Shown here: piece after piece, positions 31,649 to 42,273 of the stretch
Layout of the letters: each line of letters starts with the position of its first letter
Numbering within the stretch: position 1 is the stretch's first letter
Assembly: GCA_002077045.2 (NCBI GenBank)
Contig: KZ111196.1
Span: forward strand, 38,030-102,029
Direction: 5' to 3'
DNA from: Rachicladosporium sp. CCFEE 5018
Taxonomy: Eukaryota > Ascomycota > Dothideomycetes > Cladosporiales > Cladosporiaceae
Length of the DNA: 64,000 bases
Notes under the pieces: model-generated
The model's input: only the letters and a program-made list of their open reading frames with translations
The model's database searches: none
Told to the model about the DNA's origin: nothing
Translations under genes and position numbers: made by a program

Positions 31649-33076
31649 ATGGGCTTCTCGCGCTCGAAGAAAGACGAATCAGATGCTGGACTGGAGAAGC
31701 AGAAGAGCAGTCTCTTCGGCAGCCGGAAGCCCAAGTCCAACGGAGCACCACCACAATCTGCGAATCCATACGCTGCACAACCCTCAAGCAGCACCAACCC
31801 ATACGCAAATGCACCCACCTACAACGACCCATACGCTCCGCAAAGCCAGTCAAGTCTGTCACAGCCGCCTACAAGTTCATTCGGTAGTCTGACGCTCAAG
31901 AGTGAAGCTTCAGGCGCACCACCGAGCTATAGAGGATCCCCAGGTCAGCACCCACGGGACAAGAGTCCTGTGCCGCCTGGAGGGTATGGTGGAGGCGCCC
32001 CGAGGTATCAGAGTAATGGTAGCTATGGGCAGAGCAATGGATACGGCAGCGATCCGTATGGTGCTGGTAGTTCGGCAAGGCCTGGTGGCTATGGTGGGCT
32101 AGGCAGGAGTGGCAGCCAGGAGACTGTGAACACGATCGATCAAAGGGGTGCTTTGTTCGGTGATGCGCCGAAGCGTGTTGCACAGCAGCAGCAGCAACTT
32201 CCACCTGGGCAGGAGCAGGGTGGAGACAACAGCTACGCGAATAGCGGCGGCTATGGCATGCCTGGAGGCTATGGCAGTGCACCTGATCGAGAGCTCACGG
32301 CCGAGGAGCAGGAAGAGGAGGATGTGCAGGCCGCAAAAGGAGAGATCAAGTTCATCAAACAGCAAGACGTCGCTTCTACCCGCAATGCTCGCCGTGTAGC
32401 AGAGGAGATCGAGGCGAACGGTCGAGAAACGCTGGCTCGGATAGGTCAGCAGGGCGAGCGAATCCACAACACCGAGAAGAACCTCGACATGGCGTCAAAT
32501 CAGAGTCAGCTAGCGAGTGAAAAGGCTCGAGAGCTGAAGACGCTGAATCGAAGCATGTTCGCCGTGCATGTCGCGAACCCATTCACTGCGAAGAAGCGCG
32601 AAGCCGCAGCAGATGCGATTGCACTTGACAAGCACGACCGGGAACGTGCAATCCAAGAAGCGACACGGCAGAACGCATACTCGACTACTGCGCGACAGCA
32701 GGCAGTGCAACGGGATCTGGACGGTAATGTCGTTCGGAAAACGGGCAACTCGAAGTCGCTCGCGGAGAGGGCCAAGTACCAGTTTGAGGCCGACAGTGAC
32801 GATGAAGAGATGGAGAATGGGATCGATGATAATCTGTAAGTGATCGCACACCAACTACCTACCGTAGGGATGACTCCAAGAACAGCACTGACTCAATCGT
32901 CTAGGGAAGCCATCGGTCGCGGCGCTCGTGTGCTAAATCAGCTCGGCAAGGCAATGGGCGATGAGCTTGATAGCCAGAACAAGCATTTGGAGCGTGTTGG
33001 TGTCAAGACCGACGACGCTGATCGTAAGATCATGTTGAACACGCAACGACTCAAGAGGATCCACGATAGAGGGTAG
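31649..33076 (+). CDS. SEC9: SEC9-like t-SNARE (SNAP-25 family, Qbc)
   Basis: Plasma-membrane Qbc-SNARE that pairs with Sso-type syntaxin and synaptobrevin in exocytosis. Exons 31649..32835 and 32905..33076 (69-nt intron, GTAAGT..TAG) give 452 aa. The first about 220 residues are low-complexity, rich in Gly, Tyr, Ser, Pro and Gln with repeated NPYA-type motifs. SNARE motif 1 lies at about 231-295 with its central Gln in RIGQQGERI. The second motif is encoded mainly by exon 2 (IGRGARVLNQLGKAMGDELD). No transmembrane helix or palmitoylation Cys cluster is seen, as in yeast Sec9. Confidence 0.95.
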
Positions 33077-33160
33077 CTTATGGTTCTGCGGATTGGAGAT
33101 GCTGTATCAAGTTGGACAACAGTAGGTGTATAGATTCTAGATCAAATGCTGACATAACTA

Positions 33161-34249
33161 TCATCGAGCTCCATTCTCGCCTCCCTCCCGATCTTTAGGA
33201 CGCCGATGTCGATGTCGGTACGCCCACCAAACCTGGTTCGCCACCCAAAGCATCGGAATCAGGACAAGTAAGCACATCGCTATGATCGAGCACACAATGA
33301 CCACGATCGAGAACATCCAGAACACCCTCTCATATAGCTCTACGCCCTGCTCAGATCCTGTACTAGTACCCGACATAACCTGCATGGCACTTAAAACCAA
33401 TGAGATCCCAGCGAAGAAGAACAGCAACGGCGCTGCTGCATCGTAGACATATGGCAATGTTGACCAGTAGGGTTTCTCGTAGATCCATCGCTCGCAGAGA
33501 CCGAAAGGACGTAAAAGGCGCGTTGCGGCATTTAGACGAGAGAGGCGGATTTGGCCGTAGTGGTGGCGTGGCGCGACGTCTTCGTCTGGGATGTGCTGGA
33601 AGTGGGATGTGAAGAGCGACCAGGCGAGCCAGGTTATGTGGGATGGGAGGAGGCTGTGGTCTATGGCTAGGCGGAGGTCCGAGGGGTGGCGGATTAGGAG
33701 GGAGTAGCTGCGGAGGAAGCCTAGTGCGATGCTGCGGAGGGTCGCCCCATCGGAGCCGGGTTTGCTCGTAGAGTAAGGTTTGGGCTCGGGGCTAGGCGGG
33801 AGGTACTTGGCCCAGAAGTCGTGGTTCGTGAGACAAATTGGTAAAGGTTTAATGTAGATCCTGTCGGTTGTCCAGACGAGATGTAATGCTGGATCTTCCG
33901 TAACGAAGATTGCTCGACGTTTGACAAGCTGTCGATGGAGGGCATCGATATTAGTCCCGTTTCGTGTCGTGACAAGCCATAGATGAGATTGTAGGGAATT
34001 CAATAGGTGTGTGTCGAGCTCACTTCGCAGGAAGTCGTCGATGGCCAACTGCGAGAGAGGAATGGCGGGCTGATCGGGGACGTGGTCGAGAGTGGGTCCA
34101 CGGCCGTCTCGCCGTCCGTTCTGCTGTCCGGCGGATGCTCCTGATATGACCTCTGAAACACCAACATCGAGTACGACTAGATCTAGAGCATGCTCCTGAG
34201 GGAACGGGACTAAACGCAGATGGATACCACGAGTTCGCGCCTGATACAT
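33161..34249 (-). CDS. Uncharacterised fungal membrane protein
   Basis: 362 aa, single exon, from ATG 34249. The N-terminal two thirds is soluble-looking (LHLVWTTDRIYIKPLPICL, WLAWSLFTSHFQHIPD), followed by two long hydrophobic segments near residues 272-295 and 310-340 and a very basic C-terminus (RHRHRRPKDREGG). I recall similar proteins in Pezizomycotina without known function but cannot name a family. It is convergent with SEC9 and only 84 nt separate the stops. No signal peptide. Confidence 0.7.
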   Translation of the reverse strand: MYQARTRGIHLRLVPFPQEHALDLVVLDVGVSEVISGASAGQQNGRRDGRGPTLDHVPDQPAIPLSQLAIDDFLRSELDTHLLNSLQSHLWLVTTRNGTNIDALHRQLVKRRAIFVTEDPALHLVWTTDRIYIKPLPICLTNHDFWAKYLPPSPEPKPYSTSKPGSDGATLRSIALGFLRSYSLLIRHPSDLRLAIDHSLLPSHITWLAWSLFTSHFQHIPDEDVAPRHHYGQIRLSRLNAATRLLRPFGLCERWIYEKPYWSTLPYVYDAAAPLLFFFAGISLVLSAMQVMSGTSTGSEQGVELYERVFWMFSIVVIVCSIIAMCLLVLIPMLWVANQVWWAYRHRHRRPKDREGGENGAR

Positions 34250-34662
34250 GATATGCGAGGTGGCCGCCCAATAAAACAGATGTACACCTATGTATCAAAT
34301 GGTGATCCTCGACTTCACGACATACCAACAGCATACACGCAGGCATGCCCTTCATATGTTCACACTCGGCGCAGCGCAAACGCTGTGAACTATTTGCTGA
34401 TCCGCTGCGAGTTGTACATGGCGAAGCTCAGGGCTGTGTTCGTGCCTGGTCACTGGCACCCAATTACCAAGCGAGGCTGAGACGGCGAAGGCGGCTCGCA
34501 TACATGAGGGCTGCACGCCATGGCGGCTAATAGATGTCTGAGGCATCCTGGAAACCACTGTGAAAGCAATTGGAGGCGCACTCACTAGGGGCGCGCGACG
34601 CTTTGAGATGTTTTGTATACTTCTCGAATATTTCATCGAAGTTGTTCCAGAACTTACGAAGG
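34250..34662. promoter_or_regulatory. Divergent promoter region, membrane protein / NLR
   Basis: 413 nt between the membrane-protein start and the NLR start. No recognisable element. Confidence 0.35.
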
Positions 34663-35918
34663 ATGGACCCGGTTGGTGTTATCTCGTTCACGCTGATCAT
34701 TCTCATTGTGGTCGGGGGTATCTATACTTACGTCTCGTCTACACTAATACCAATTCACGCGGATCCCAGTCGAGAAACCCAGGCACGCCGCCAGATCAAC
34801 CACGTCGCTGTTGAGGGTCTGGGCGAATCCGCAGAGGGAATCGAGTACAAAGGCTCCCTACAAGACTGACCAGTCCACCAGGCTGACTTTCACCTAGCAT
34901 AATCTTCGTGCACGGCCTAGGATCGAATCCAGATACCACGTGGACCGCACGAACACTTACATCTCATCGTGTCAATTGGGTGACAGAGCTCTTGCCAAAC
35001 GACCTGAAGCCTGCGCCAAACGACCTGAAGCCTGACCTAAGACCGCACACTCGGCTGTACTTCTTCAACTATGACACCGACTGGCGCCGGGCAGCGCTGA
35101 AGATAGAGCTAAAGGATGTGGCGGCCGATCTCCTAAGCGAATTGATCAAGCTCGCCCAGGATTCCACTCACGTACTATGAGATCATTGCTCGTCACAGTC
35201 ATGATCGCGCTGACCATTATGCAGCATGGACTCTCAAGACCTCGGCGGTCCTTCATTCTGGTCGCCCACAGCTTCGGAGGACTAGTGGTGAAGAAGGTGC
35301 TGTTCGCGGTCTCTTCACACGACAAAGCTGACACACGAGCAGGCTGTTGCTGAGGCTCCGGATGACGTCTTGGACTCAGTCAGAGGTGTTGTATGTCTCG
35401 GCACTCCTCACTCTGGTGTCAAGTCCGCGTGGATTTCAAAGCTCATCGCCCAGTCGTGGTGGCTGCTAGGGGCTAACGCCGCAATCTTCGATGAACTACG
35501 ACATGGTAGCCTGTACCTCCGAGAAATACAACGGAGTTATAGGCGTGCTACTAAAATCCGCAAGCTTCGCACGTTCAACTTTTTCGAGCAGAGACCGACA
35601 CGATTTGCGCCCTTCTACTCTGAGATCGTAAGTTCTTGAAGCTCGTGCGCAGCTACCAAATATGCCTTGCTGACGTCCGCCAGCTTGTTCCCGAAGCCGA
35701 TGCTACATATGGCGACCCGGACGATGAGACGACCAACATGGGTATGCCGACAGACCACTCGGGTCTCAACAAATTCGCGAGCAACCGGTCACCGGGCTAC
35801 GACAAGATTCGCCTCGCATTAGTCGACATTCTGGGAAGTGTTGTTACCGAGATGAGGACCAACGCTAGAAGCAGACATGTCGTCCCAGAAACGCTGAATG
35901 AGTACTACGCCGAAAGGA
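34663..35918 (+). CDS. NLR N-terminal half: TM anchor plus SesB-like alpha/beta hydrolase, frameshifted
   Basis: Proposed exons 34663..34844, 34898..35171, 35225.., ..35627 and 35684.., with 53-, 53- and 56-nt introns, each with a CTGAC branch site. ATG 34663 opens a hydrophobic helix (residues 3-24). The hydrolase follows: IIFVHGLGSNPDTTW, then the nucleophile elbow VAHSFGGLVVKK (Ser168), then VVCLGTPHSG, and MPTDHSGLNKF with a likely catalytic His. This matches SesB-type lipase/esterase effector domains of fungal NLRs. The frame shifts by one base near 35336, between the elbow and VVCLGTP, and again near 35918 where the NB-ARC part begins. A very short intron (34 or 46 nt) could explain the first but not the second. 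Confidence 0.65.
34994..35035 (+). repeat. 21-nt in-frame tandem duplication in the NLR hydrolase domain
   Basis: Two adjacent copies of GCCAAACGACCTGAAGCCTG plus one base encode PNDLKPA and PNDLKPD. It lies between the oxyanion/His-Gly region and the LYFFNYDTDW segment and keeps the frame. Confidence 0.85.
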
Positions 35919-38408
35919 TCAGATTTGAGCAGTCAACTCGAAGCACTCATGCAAGCGCCGAGTACCTTGAGTGGCTTTGCCCATGCTGCCGTGCTGCTGG
36001 GGGCTGGCGGTATGGGTAAAACGCAGCTAGTCTTGCGATACCTTCAGTCGCATGATCGAGAATATGACAGCGTACTGTGGATAGACGCGAGGAGTGAAGA
36101 AACAGTCAAGTCGAGCTTTCGACGGTGCTGTACCGCACTCAAGCTCGAGATCGGCTCCTCGCCCACCTCAGCGAGTTCTGATTCTATGGCAGCCATACGC
36201 ACTTCGCCTGAGGTGATAGCTTTGCACAACTGGCTTCTACATGTGCCTGTGAGATGGCTGATGGTCATTGACAGTGCCGATGATCTGACTTGGAATATTC
36301 GAGATGCCATACCTCGAAACGACAGCAAGACATCTCTTGGGTCGCTGATGATCACTAGTCAGAACATCAGCTGTGTTCAATTACTCGGACCGTCGGCTTC
36401 TCAGATCTCGATCGGACCTATGAGCACCGATGAAGCCGTCCAACTACTGTCGAGCACCATTGGCTTGAGTGACTGCAAAGCGGAGGCGCAGCACCCGCTT
36501 GAACATATCGCTGGCCAGATGGGTGGACTGCCTCTTGCTCTGGACATTGCGGGGACAATCATTAGAAACTCGATCATGGATGGCGCTGTCGTCGCAGCGA
36601 TCCAGCGCTATGCCGATGATTACCGCGATCACAGAGATGAAATGCTGAAGAGCGAGGAGTTTCGAGGATTACATCACTCTCGGCAGACGGTGTGGACGGC
36701 ATGGAATTCTGCATTTGCCGCTATCGGTGGGCTGTCCTCCGATCATGGTTTCCTATCTCTCACGCTGCTATCTTTCATGGCCTTCTTCGCACCTTCCGGC
36801 GTACAAAGCCGGATTTTCGAGATCGCCAGCATGGATCTGGCTGATCACGACTTGGGTGATAACGAGTCGTGTGATGGCGCGTCGGACGACTCCCAATTGT
36901 GGTATCGGACAATCTTGAAGAATGAAAATGGCAGCTGGGACAGATACTGGTACTCTCAGACCACCGCTATACTATGTCGCTTCCACCTCCTCCAAAAAGC
37001 ACCGCACGATCCCGAGACTTTCGTCATGCACGATCTCATACGCTGGCGAGCCCAGCAGGGCGCAATGAACATACCTGTTGGTCCATCTGTCTACGTCGAA
37101 TTCATAGTAGCGGTCTGTCGCCAGATTGGCAAGGATCCAGGGTCAGTGGACGTGAGCAGCACAGTAATGCCTCATATACCAACAGCGAAAGTAGCCTTCG
37201 ATTCTCTCTGGGATCGATGGACTTCTCGGGTCCCGAATCTGCTTCGCATACTCAGCAACATGATGCTGATAGGTCTGACTTTGCATGATTTAGAGGAATA
37301 TGCGGAGGCAGAGATGTACTATTGCGGCGCTATTACCATTGCCGACGCAGGTGATGATGAAGATGGTGTCTGTATGGTGCTACTTGTGCGATGTCTTTCG
37401 AACTTGAGCAGGTTATACGTTGATACTGGTCGGATTGATGACGCAAAGCTTTTGAATGATGGGGTACAAACCTGGAAGGGATCGGCCCCAGGTTCTTTAC
37501 AGGATCTTTGGAACGCGGTTGTCGATGATTCTTCCCGACTCGGAATGTCACCACTGAGCTTCTCTGAGCCTGCGGAAGGTCACCTGCGGTCACTGTGCGA
37601 ATCTGGTCTTCATGACAAGGCCGTGAAGTACTGCATAAGGACGGTGACTAGGTTGCAAGAAACGTTTGGGTACCAGCATACGGATGTACTGGCATTGATT
37701 TCGGACTTCAGCCACATACTCGCCAGCAGCGGTACTTACGCGGAAGCGATTGATCTTGAGCAAGGGGCCCTGACGGCATGGGACTCCCGAGTTGACCACG
37801 CGCAGTCTCCAGCATATCTCCGCACAATGTGCCGGTTGGGCTCACTGTACTTACTGCAGTCGCACCCAGACCGGGAGCTTCGACATGCGAAAGTCCTCGC
37901 GCTGGTCGACAGGGTCCTTGCCATTCTTCCCAACTTCACCGGGAGCATGCAACGATTCGATACCCTCTTGGCAGTAGTCTTCTTGGGTGCTAATCTGTGC
38001 ACAAAGTTCCGTACCGGTGATGATGATGATAGTTTGGCAACAAAGGAGATTTATGATAAATCGGACTCATTACTCTCGCAAGCGCACATTATGGGTGGTC
38101 ACATGGGCGAATCATCTGCGGACTTTCATTCCAAGATAGACATATTGCGGGAGACTTGCAGTGTCCTGCGAACTGAGGTCACTCACTCAGAGCACACCAG
38201 AACACATTCCGGGCTCCAGAGAGCAACACACATGTTACTTCGAGAGGTTGGGCAACGAAGGATTAGACTAGGGATGAGGGTCAGGACAAGAAGGGGCCTC
38301 AGAGTCGGGAAAGGTAGATGGTGCTGGAGCGTGGTAAGGAGGATGAGGTGGTGCTGCAGAGCAATTATTGGTCACGCCCATCGCCGCAATCAACACAGCG
38401 TGGTTTAA
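35898..38408 (+). CDS. NLR C-terminal half: NB-ARC ATPase and TPR-like repeats
   Basis: 836-codon open frame; its ATG at 35898 is probably not the true start, because frame-2 coding from the hydrolase half runs into it at about 35918. NB-ARC marks: P-loop GAGGMGKT (residues 35-42), Walker B WLMVIDSADD (about 118), a GLPLA motif (QMGGLPLALDIAG, about 206), and a MHD-like MHDLIRW. Then helical, TPR-like repeats (YAEAEMYYCGAITIAD, TYAEAIDLEQGALTAWD). This is the STAND/NLR receptor layout used in fungal incompatibility and defence. The last about 90 residues are Arg/Trp-rich and may be read past a lost splice site or true end. Confidence 0.75.
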   Translation: MSTTPKGSDLSSQLEALMQAPSTLSGFAHAAVLLGAGGMGKTQLVLRYLQSHDREYDSVLWIDARSEETVKSSFRRCCTALKLEIGSSPTSASSDSMAAIRTSPEVIALHNWLLHVPVRWLMVIDSADDLTWNIRDAIPRNDSKTSLGSLMITSQNISCVQLLGPSASQISIGPMSTDEAVQLLSSTIGLSDCKAEAQHPLEHIAGQMGGLPLALDIAGTIIRNSIMDGAVVAAIQRYADDYRDHRDEMLKSEEFRGLHHSRQTVWTAWNSAFAAIGGLSSDHGFLSLTLLSFMAFFAPSGVQSRIFEIASMDLADHDLGDNESCDGASDDSQLWYRTILKNENGSWDRYWYSQTTAILCRFHLLQKAPHDPETFVMHDLIRWRAQQGAMNIPVGPSVYVEFIVAVCRQIGKDPGSVDVSSTVMPHIPTAKVAFDSLWDRWTSRVPNLLRILSNMMLIGLTLHDLEEYAEAEMYYCGAITIADAGDDEDGVCMVLLVRCLSNLSRLYVDTGRIDDAKLLNDGVQTWKGSAPGSLQDLWNAVVDDSSRLGMSPLSFSEPAEGHLRSLCESGLHDKAVKYCIRTVTRLQETFGYQHTDVLALISDFSHILASSGTYAEAIDLEQGALTAWDSRVDHAQSPAYLRTMCRLGSLYLLQSHPDRELRHAKVLALVDRVLAILPNFTGSMQRFDTLLAVVFLGANLCTKFRTGDDDDSLATKEIYDKSDSLLSQAHIMGGHMGESSADFHSKIDILRETCSVLRTEVTHSEHTRTHSGLQRATHMLLREVGQRRIRLGMRVRTRRGLRVGKGRWCWSVVRRMRWCCRAIIGHAHRRNQHSVV

Positions 38409-38531
38409 GTTCATTGCAGTGTGCCACGCTCGCGGCATATTCAGGTAATTATGTATTGATAGGATGAGTCAGTATGCACGATTCGTGTGCTTCGCCGCGA
38501 GTATATTCACAGCAAGGATCGAGTTCAAAAC

Positions 38532-38594
38532 CCGGGGTTATCAAGACCTTTGGCTCCCCTCGTGGAGGAGTGCCAGAGGACTCGATAACCCCGG
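38532..38594. other. 63-nt near-perfect hairpin
   Basis: CCGGGGTTATC (38532-38542) pairs perfectly with GATAACCCCGG (38584-38594). The stem continues inward to C54/G72 of the local numbering (38554/38572) with two mismatches (38543/38583 and 38546/38580) and one G-U pair, giving a 23-position arm and a 17-nt loop. It lies 124 nt past the NLR stop. It could be a small-RNA precursor, an RNA 3'-end structure or the remnant of an inverted-repeat element. Confidence 0.6.
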
Positions 38595-38703
38595 ATATGC
38601 TGATCAGGCGCACAGGGACAGACCAAGTCTGCGAGCGACTATGACCATAAGACTAGACTTGTCTTGGACCTGATTTTGCTCAAGATCAGGACCGACGCCC
38701 AGG

Positions 38704-39201
38704 ATGCCTCGCGAGATCGACGCCTGGCTCGAGTCCCACCTTTGTTATCGGTGTCAGGGGCGAGTCTCTCATCACGAGGCTTCGCGTGCCATTGTAACGA
38801 GCTTCAGAGGCTCTGAGCAACAAGCAACGGAGCTGAGAAGAGCGGTCGTCCAACGTCATCAGCAACAGATTCAAGCCTCGACGCTGTACCGTCAAATTTC
38901 ATCGTCCGCATCTTGCCCAAAAATCCCTATCCTGGTGACCAAAGAGAATGCTGTGGTGTGGAAATTGATCATGGCTGAGCCTGATACTTCGCTGCGCTAC
39001 ACGGTGAGATTCGCGCAAGACGTTTCGATGCTGCATCGTACAGCCATCTCAAGATCGAGAGTGCCATTGCATACGCTCAGCTTTTGTGTGCAGGACCATG
39101 GAGACCGGACGGCTATCATGGAGAACTATAGCTCGATGGAGATGTGCAGAATGCGTCTTCAAGAAAGGAAAGGGGACCTCTTTTTCAGCATTGGTGCATA
39201 G
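38704..39201 (+). CDS. Hypothetical ORF, weak
   Basis: 165 codons from ATG 38704. The middle (ILVTKENAVVWKLIMAEPD and following) looks protein-like, but no domain, signal or splice context is recognised and neighbouring frames are also open. It may be a decayed gene fragment next to the broken NLR. Confidence 0.2.
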   Translation: MPREIDAWLESHLCYRCQGRVSHHEASRAIVTSFRGSEQQATELRRAVVQRHQQQIQASTLYRQISSSASCPKIPILVTKENAVVWKLIMAEPDTSLRYTVRFAQDVSMLHRTAISRSRVPLHTLSFCVQDHGDRTAIMENYSSMEMCRMRLQERKGDLFFSIGA

Positions 39202-40107
39202 ACACCGATTGGCAGATTCTCCTCGGGCAGATGTGGGTGTGGAAGGCATGCAGCAGTGCGTTGCGATGTTCCAGAATAGGTCGTGGACGAACGGCTGGTC
39301 CCTACGTCTGCTTCGAAGTCAATCCCACAATGCTGAAGTCAGTCTCGTTGTTACAGGCGTGTAGTCACTCCTCGTGGATTTCCACCGGCAGCTCCGCGCG
39401 AACTTTGCCTCTCGAAGACGGTTGAGACTCCGACGCCAAGCCATCGTGGCGAACACTGTGATTCTCAAGTAGCGCATTCATCCAGCCAGTCTACATGTGC
39501 ATGTCGTGGCCGGCGTGCCAAGCAAACCTGCTGCCTACACCGCTGCATTATTGCACGAGCGCGCACGAGTCTGGATGCGCCTTATGCTGGCACGCTTGAC
39601 AGAAGTTGGCAAATATGCACTACATGAAATAGATGTACAATCTACGCGTGGCTGGGTGGCTCTAAGCTCTCGCCTAGGTCGTAGCTCCCGCGAAAGTCGT
39701 ACCAGCATTGTCACTCCCGCTGCAACCTCTTTCGCCCAATTCCCGAGTACGACGCGCAAGCAGACGAATCACTGCGCAGATCCCCGGCATACACCACCTC
39801 TCACTGCATTCTTCCCCAACATTTCATCCTCCTTCATCATCACCGCTATATCGCAGACTTCGAACAGTCGCATCGAGGCTACGGCGGAAGTGCCGAGACC
39901 AACTCCGACCTTATCCACCCTCGTTCGTCTCCCCCGGCCAGCGGCCCCATTGTTATCCCACTACTTTCAACGCACCAACATTCGAACGCTCCTCGCTCCG
40001 CCCTCCACCGCCGCCTCCCTCAACGCTCACGGTCCATCAATACCCACTTCGCCAGCCTTACCGCGGGGGCGATATCGTAGATCTATCTGTCATCATCAAG
40101 CATCATC

Positions 40108-41489
40108 ATGGACAACGGCCCATCGTCACCGGGCTACAGGCCGGAAGCGCGTCAGCGCGGATTCTCGTTTCGCAGCGACAAGAGCGGTGGATCTACCAAG
40201 GAGGTCTTGCGTGATTCGCCAGAGGAGAAGCGTCGCAGAGATAGTATCTGGAAGTTGCAGAGCAAGGCCAATCCTAACGCTGCTATCACCGAAGCTCAAC
40301 CGGGAGGTCAGTCTGATTGATCTGTTTGAGAAAGTCATTGCTTCTTTGCGCGTGCTGCATTACTGTCTATCACCTGATCATTATCTTTCATTATGAACGT
40401 CGCTGCTACCGCACCTGTTGTACTCGATGCGTCGGTCTTGGCTGACCCTGTCGTGTTAGATGCTCAGCTGCTTGAGCAGGCTACGATAGAGTCGCTGCGC
40501 AATGTGCAGCACAAGGATGCCAATGGCAATGTCATCAGTAAGTTATTTCTGAAAAAGACTTCAGCAAGCTCGAGCTAACCTCTCCGCAGCCGACCCAGAT
40601 CTGTCGAACCCAACACGGCCACGAATGGAGCGGCCGCTCGATACCATCAGATCATTCGAGAAAGCTATCGACAGCGGGTACAAGAGACGGTCGTCGATGA
40701 TGAGAGGAGGTGCGCACACTTACAGAACGCATTGCTCACCAGGATGGTTACTGACAAGACGCAGAGTCATACGAGCAACAAAACCAACATCAAAGCCGAC
40801 GGAGCAGCTACATTGGTAAGTCTCAGCATCACAGCTCTCAGCGCGCTCCAAATGCATTTGCCAACACACAGTCAGACCACAGCAATGGGCCATCTCCTGC
40901 CCGCTACGGCAGCCGCACTCCTAGCGGCGGTGGCTACTACGGCAATGGCACAACCCGCCCAGACTCCTACGCTGAGGGTCCTGGCTCGCAGCGACAGCGC
41001 TACGGCAATCGCGTAGCATCCGACACAACTGGCATGCGCGGCAATGGCGGCAATGGCGTGTATCCACAGCACGGCTATCATCAGTCGCACGATACTGTTG
41101 GAACGAACGGAAGCGATAGCACAGGACCTTGGGCCAACAGCACGGATCCAAGCAGCGAGAACAGCTCTCTCGATCGCCTACATATGGCGCCAGGCGGCAA
41201 GCAGCCACAGCACCAGCAGAGCCAGGACTTTTACGGAGGTGGAAACAACGGATACGGAGGACCGCAGAGCAACGGTGTGCCGAGGGCGATTCCCGAAGAC
41301 GGAGCGTACTCTGGATATGGTGGACCGGTCCAGCAGCAGCAGCCGAGACGACCAATCCCGCTGGGGAATTCAGGCGACACTCTCACCCAGACGCTGAGCC
41401 ATGCTGGTGGAAAGTTGCCGAGTGCTAGCAAGCCTGAGCCGGAGAAGAAGAAAGGATGGTTGACGAGGAAATTCAGCAAGAAGGGTTAG
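40108..41489 (+). CDS. DUF2406 family protein
   Basis: Five exons, 40108..40306, 40460..40537, 40590..40709, 40765..40815 and 40876..41489, all in phase 1, total 353 aa. The N-terminal third has the DUF2406 pattern: FSFRSDKS, SKANPNAAITEAQPG, LRNVQHKDANGNVI, then SNPTRPRMERPLDTIRSFE and RRSSYI. The remainder is disordered, rich in Gly, Tyr, Ser, Gln and Asn, ending in a basic tail (KKKGWLTRKFSKKG). Function unknown; the family is fungus-specific. Intron 1 (153 nt) is longest, and its acceptor follows a GCTGAC branch site. Introns 2-4 are 52-60 nt. Confidence 0.85.
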
Positions 41490-41870
41490 ATTGAATGAGG
41501 ACTGAACTGGACCCGAGACATCGGGCGGGCGGTGTAGAGGCTTGCTGTTGATCTACTGGATGTGGCCGGACTCCTTCTGTGAGTCTTACGCCTTCATGAC
41601 CAGCGGAGGATCTTGTGGGAAGGACGAGAAAATTGACAAGACATGGCGTTTGCGGGATTATCGGGCTGGATTTGATCGATGGACCTGTCGTCTGTCTATT
41701 AAGTAATGTTGCAGACTGTGGGCACTGCGTCGAGCACTGCCGTGCGCTTCGCTAGACCGCAGAGAGAAGCATCGTCTCCCGAAGTACAACGAGGGCACAG
41801 GCTATGAAGGCACAATTGCAACGCAGTCTGTCATTCAGCTCAGCCACAATCATACACTCGTACGACAAGG
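41490..41870. other. Convergent intergenic region
   Basis: 381 nt between the stops of the DUF2406 gene and VMA21. Nothing recognised beyond presumed 3' ends. Confidence 0.4.
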
Positions 41871-42273
41871 CTACCTATCCTTCTTCCTCTCCTCCTCAGC
41901 CTCCTCCCGTTCACTCTTATCATCATTAAACGCCACGACCACATACCCAATCAACACCACATTCGCCATGATCGCCGCCAGTGCGCCTGCGTACGTCGAG
42001 TTGCCTGTCTTTATCGTCAGTAGTCATTCCGCTGTTCCTTCGGAGTCCAAATGGGCAAGATCATGAAGGAGGGCAATGACCTTTGAATATCGTTTTCACG
42101 GAGAGGAAGTAGGAGCCTATGGGCAGCGTGATCATGGCGAAGGTGAATGCTAGCAGCTTGAAGATTACGGAGGCCGGGACTGCGGGTGTTATGTTTGATT
42201 TGGGATTTGGGGGTGGAGGGGCGAGGTGTGAGGGGGCTTTTTCCGAGGAGGCGAGGGGACGTTGGGTGGCCAT
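41871..42273 (-). CDS. VMA21: V-ATPase assembly factor VMA21
   Basis: ER membrane chaperone for assembly of the V0 sector of the vacuolar ATPase. Exons 42081..42273 and 41871..42004 (76-nt intron) encode 108 aa, the expected size. Two membrane helices: FKLLAFTFAMITLPIGSYFL, and AALMANVV-type sequence in exon 2 (AIMANVVLIGYVVVAF). SNITPAVP precedes helix 1 and GNSTYAG precedes helix 2, both family hallmarks. The C-terminus KKDR fits the dilysine ER-retrieval signal. The donor GTCATT is non-consensus, yet the intron sits at the FKG-NST junction and joining restores the family sequence exactly. Confidence 0.93.

Larger units (their letters stand above)
38409..40107. other. Gene-poor stretch downstream of the NLR
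   Basis: 1.7 kb with the hairpin at 38532-38594 and one weak ORF (38704-39201), listed separately. The 299-codon ORF at 39497-40396 overlaps the DUF2406 first exon in another frame, is Pro/Ser/Thr-rich and looks like a pyrimidine-rich promoter/5' UTR read as protein. Confidence 0.4.

Noticed and set aside
39497..40396. 299-codon Pro/Ser/Thr-rich ORF
   Set aside because: Overlaps the first exon of the DUF2406 gene in another frame and reads like a pyrimidine-rich 5' region.
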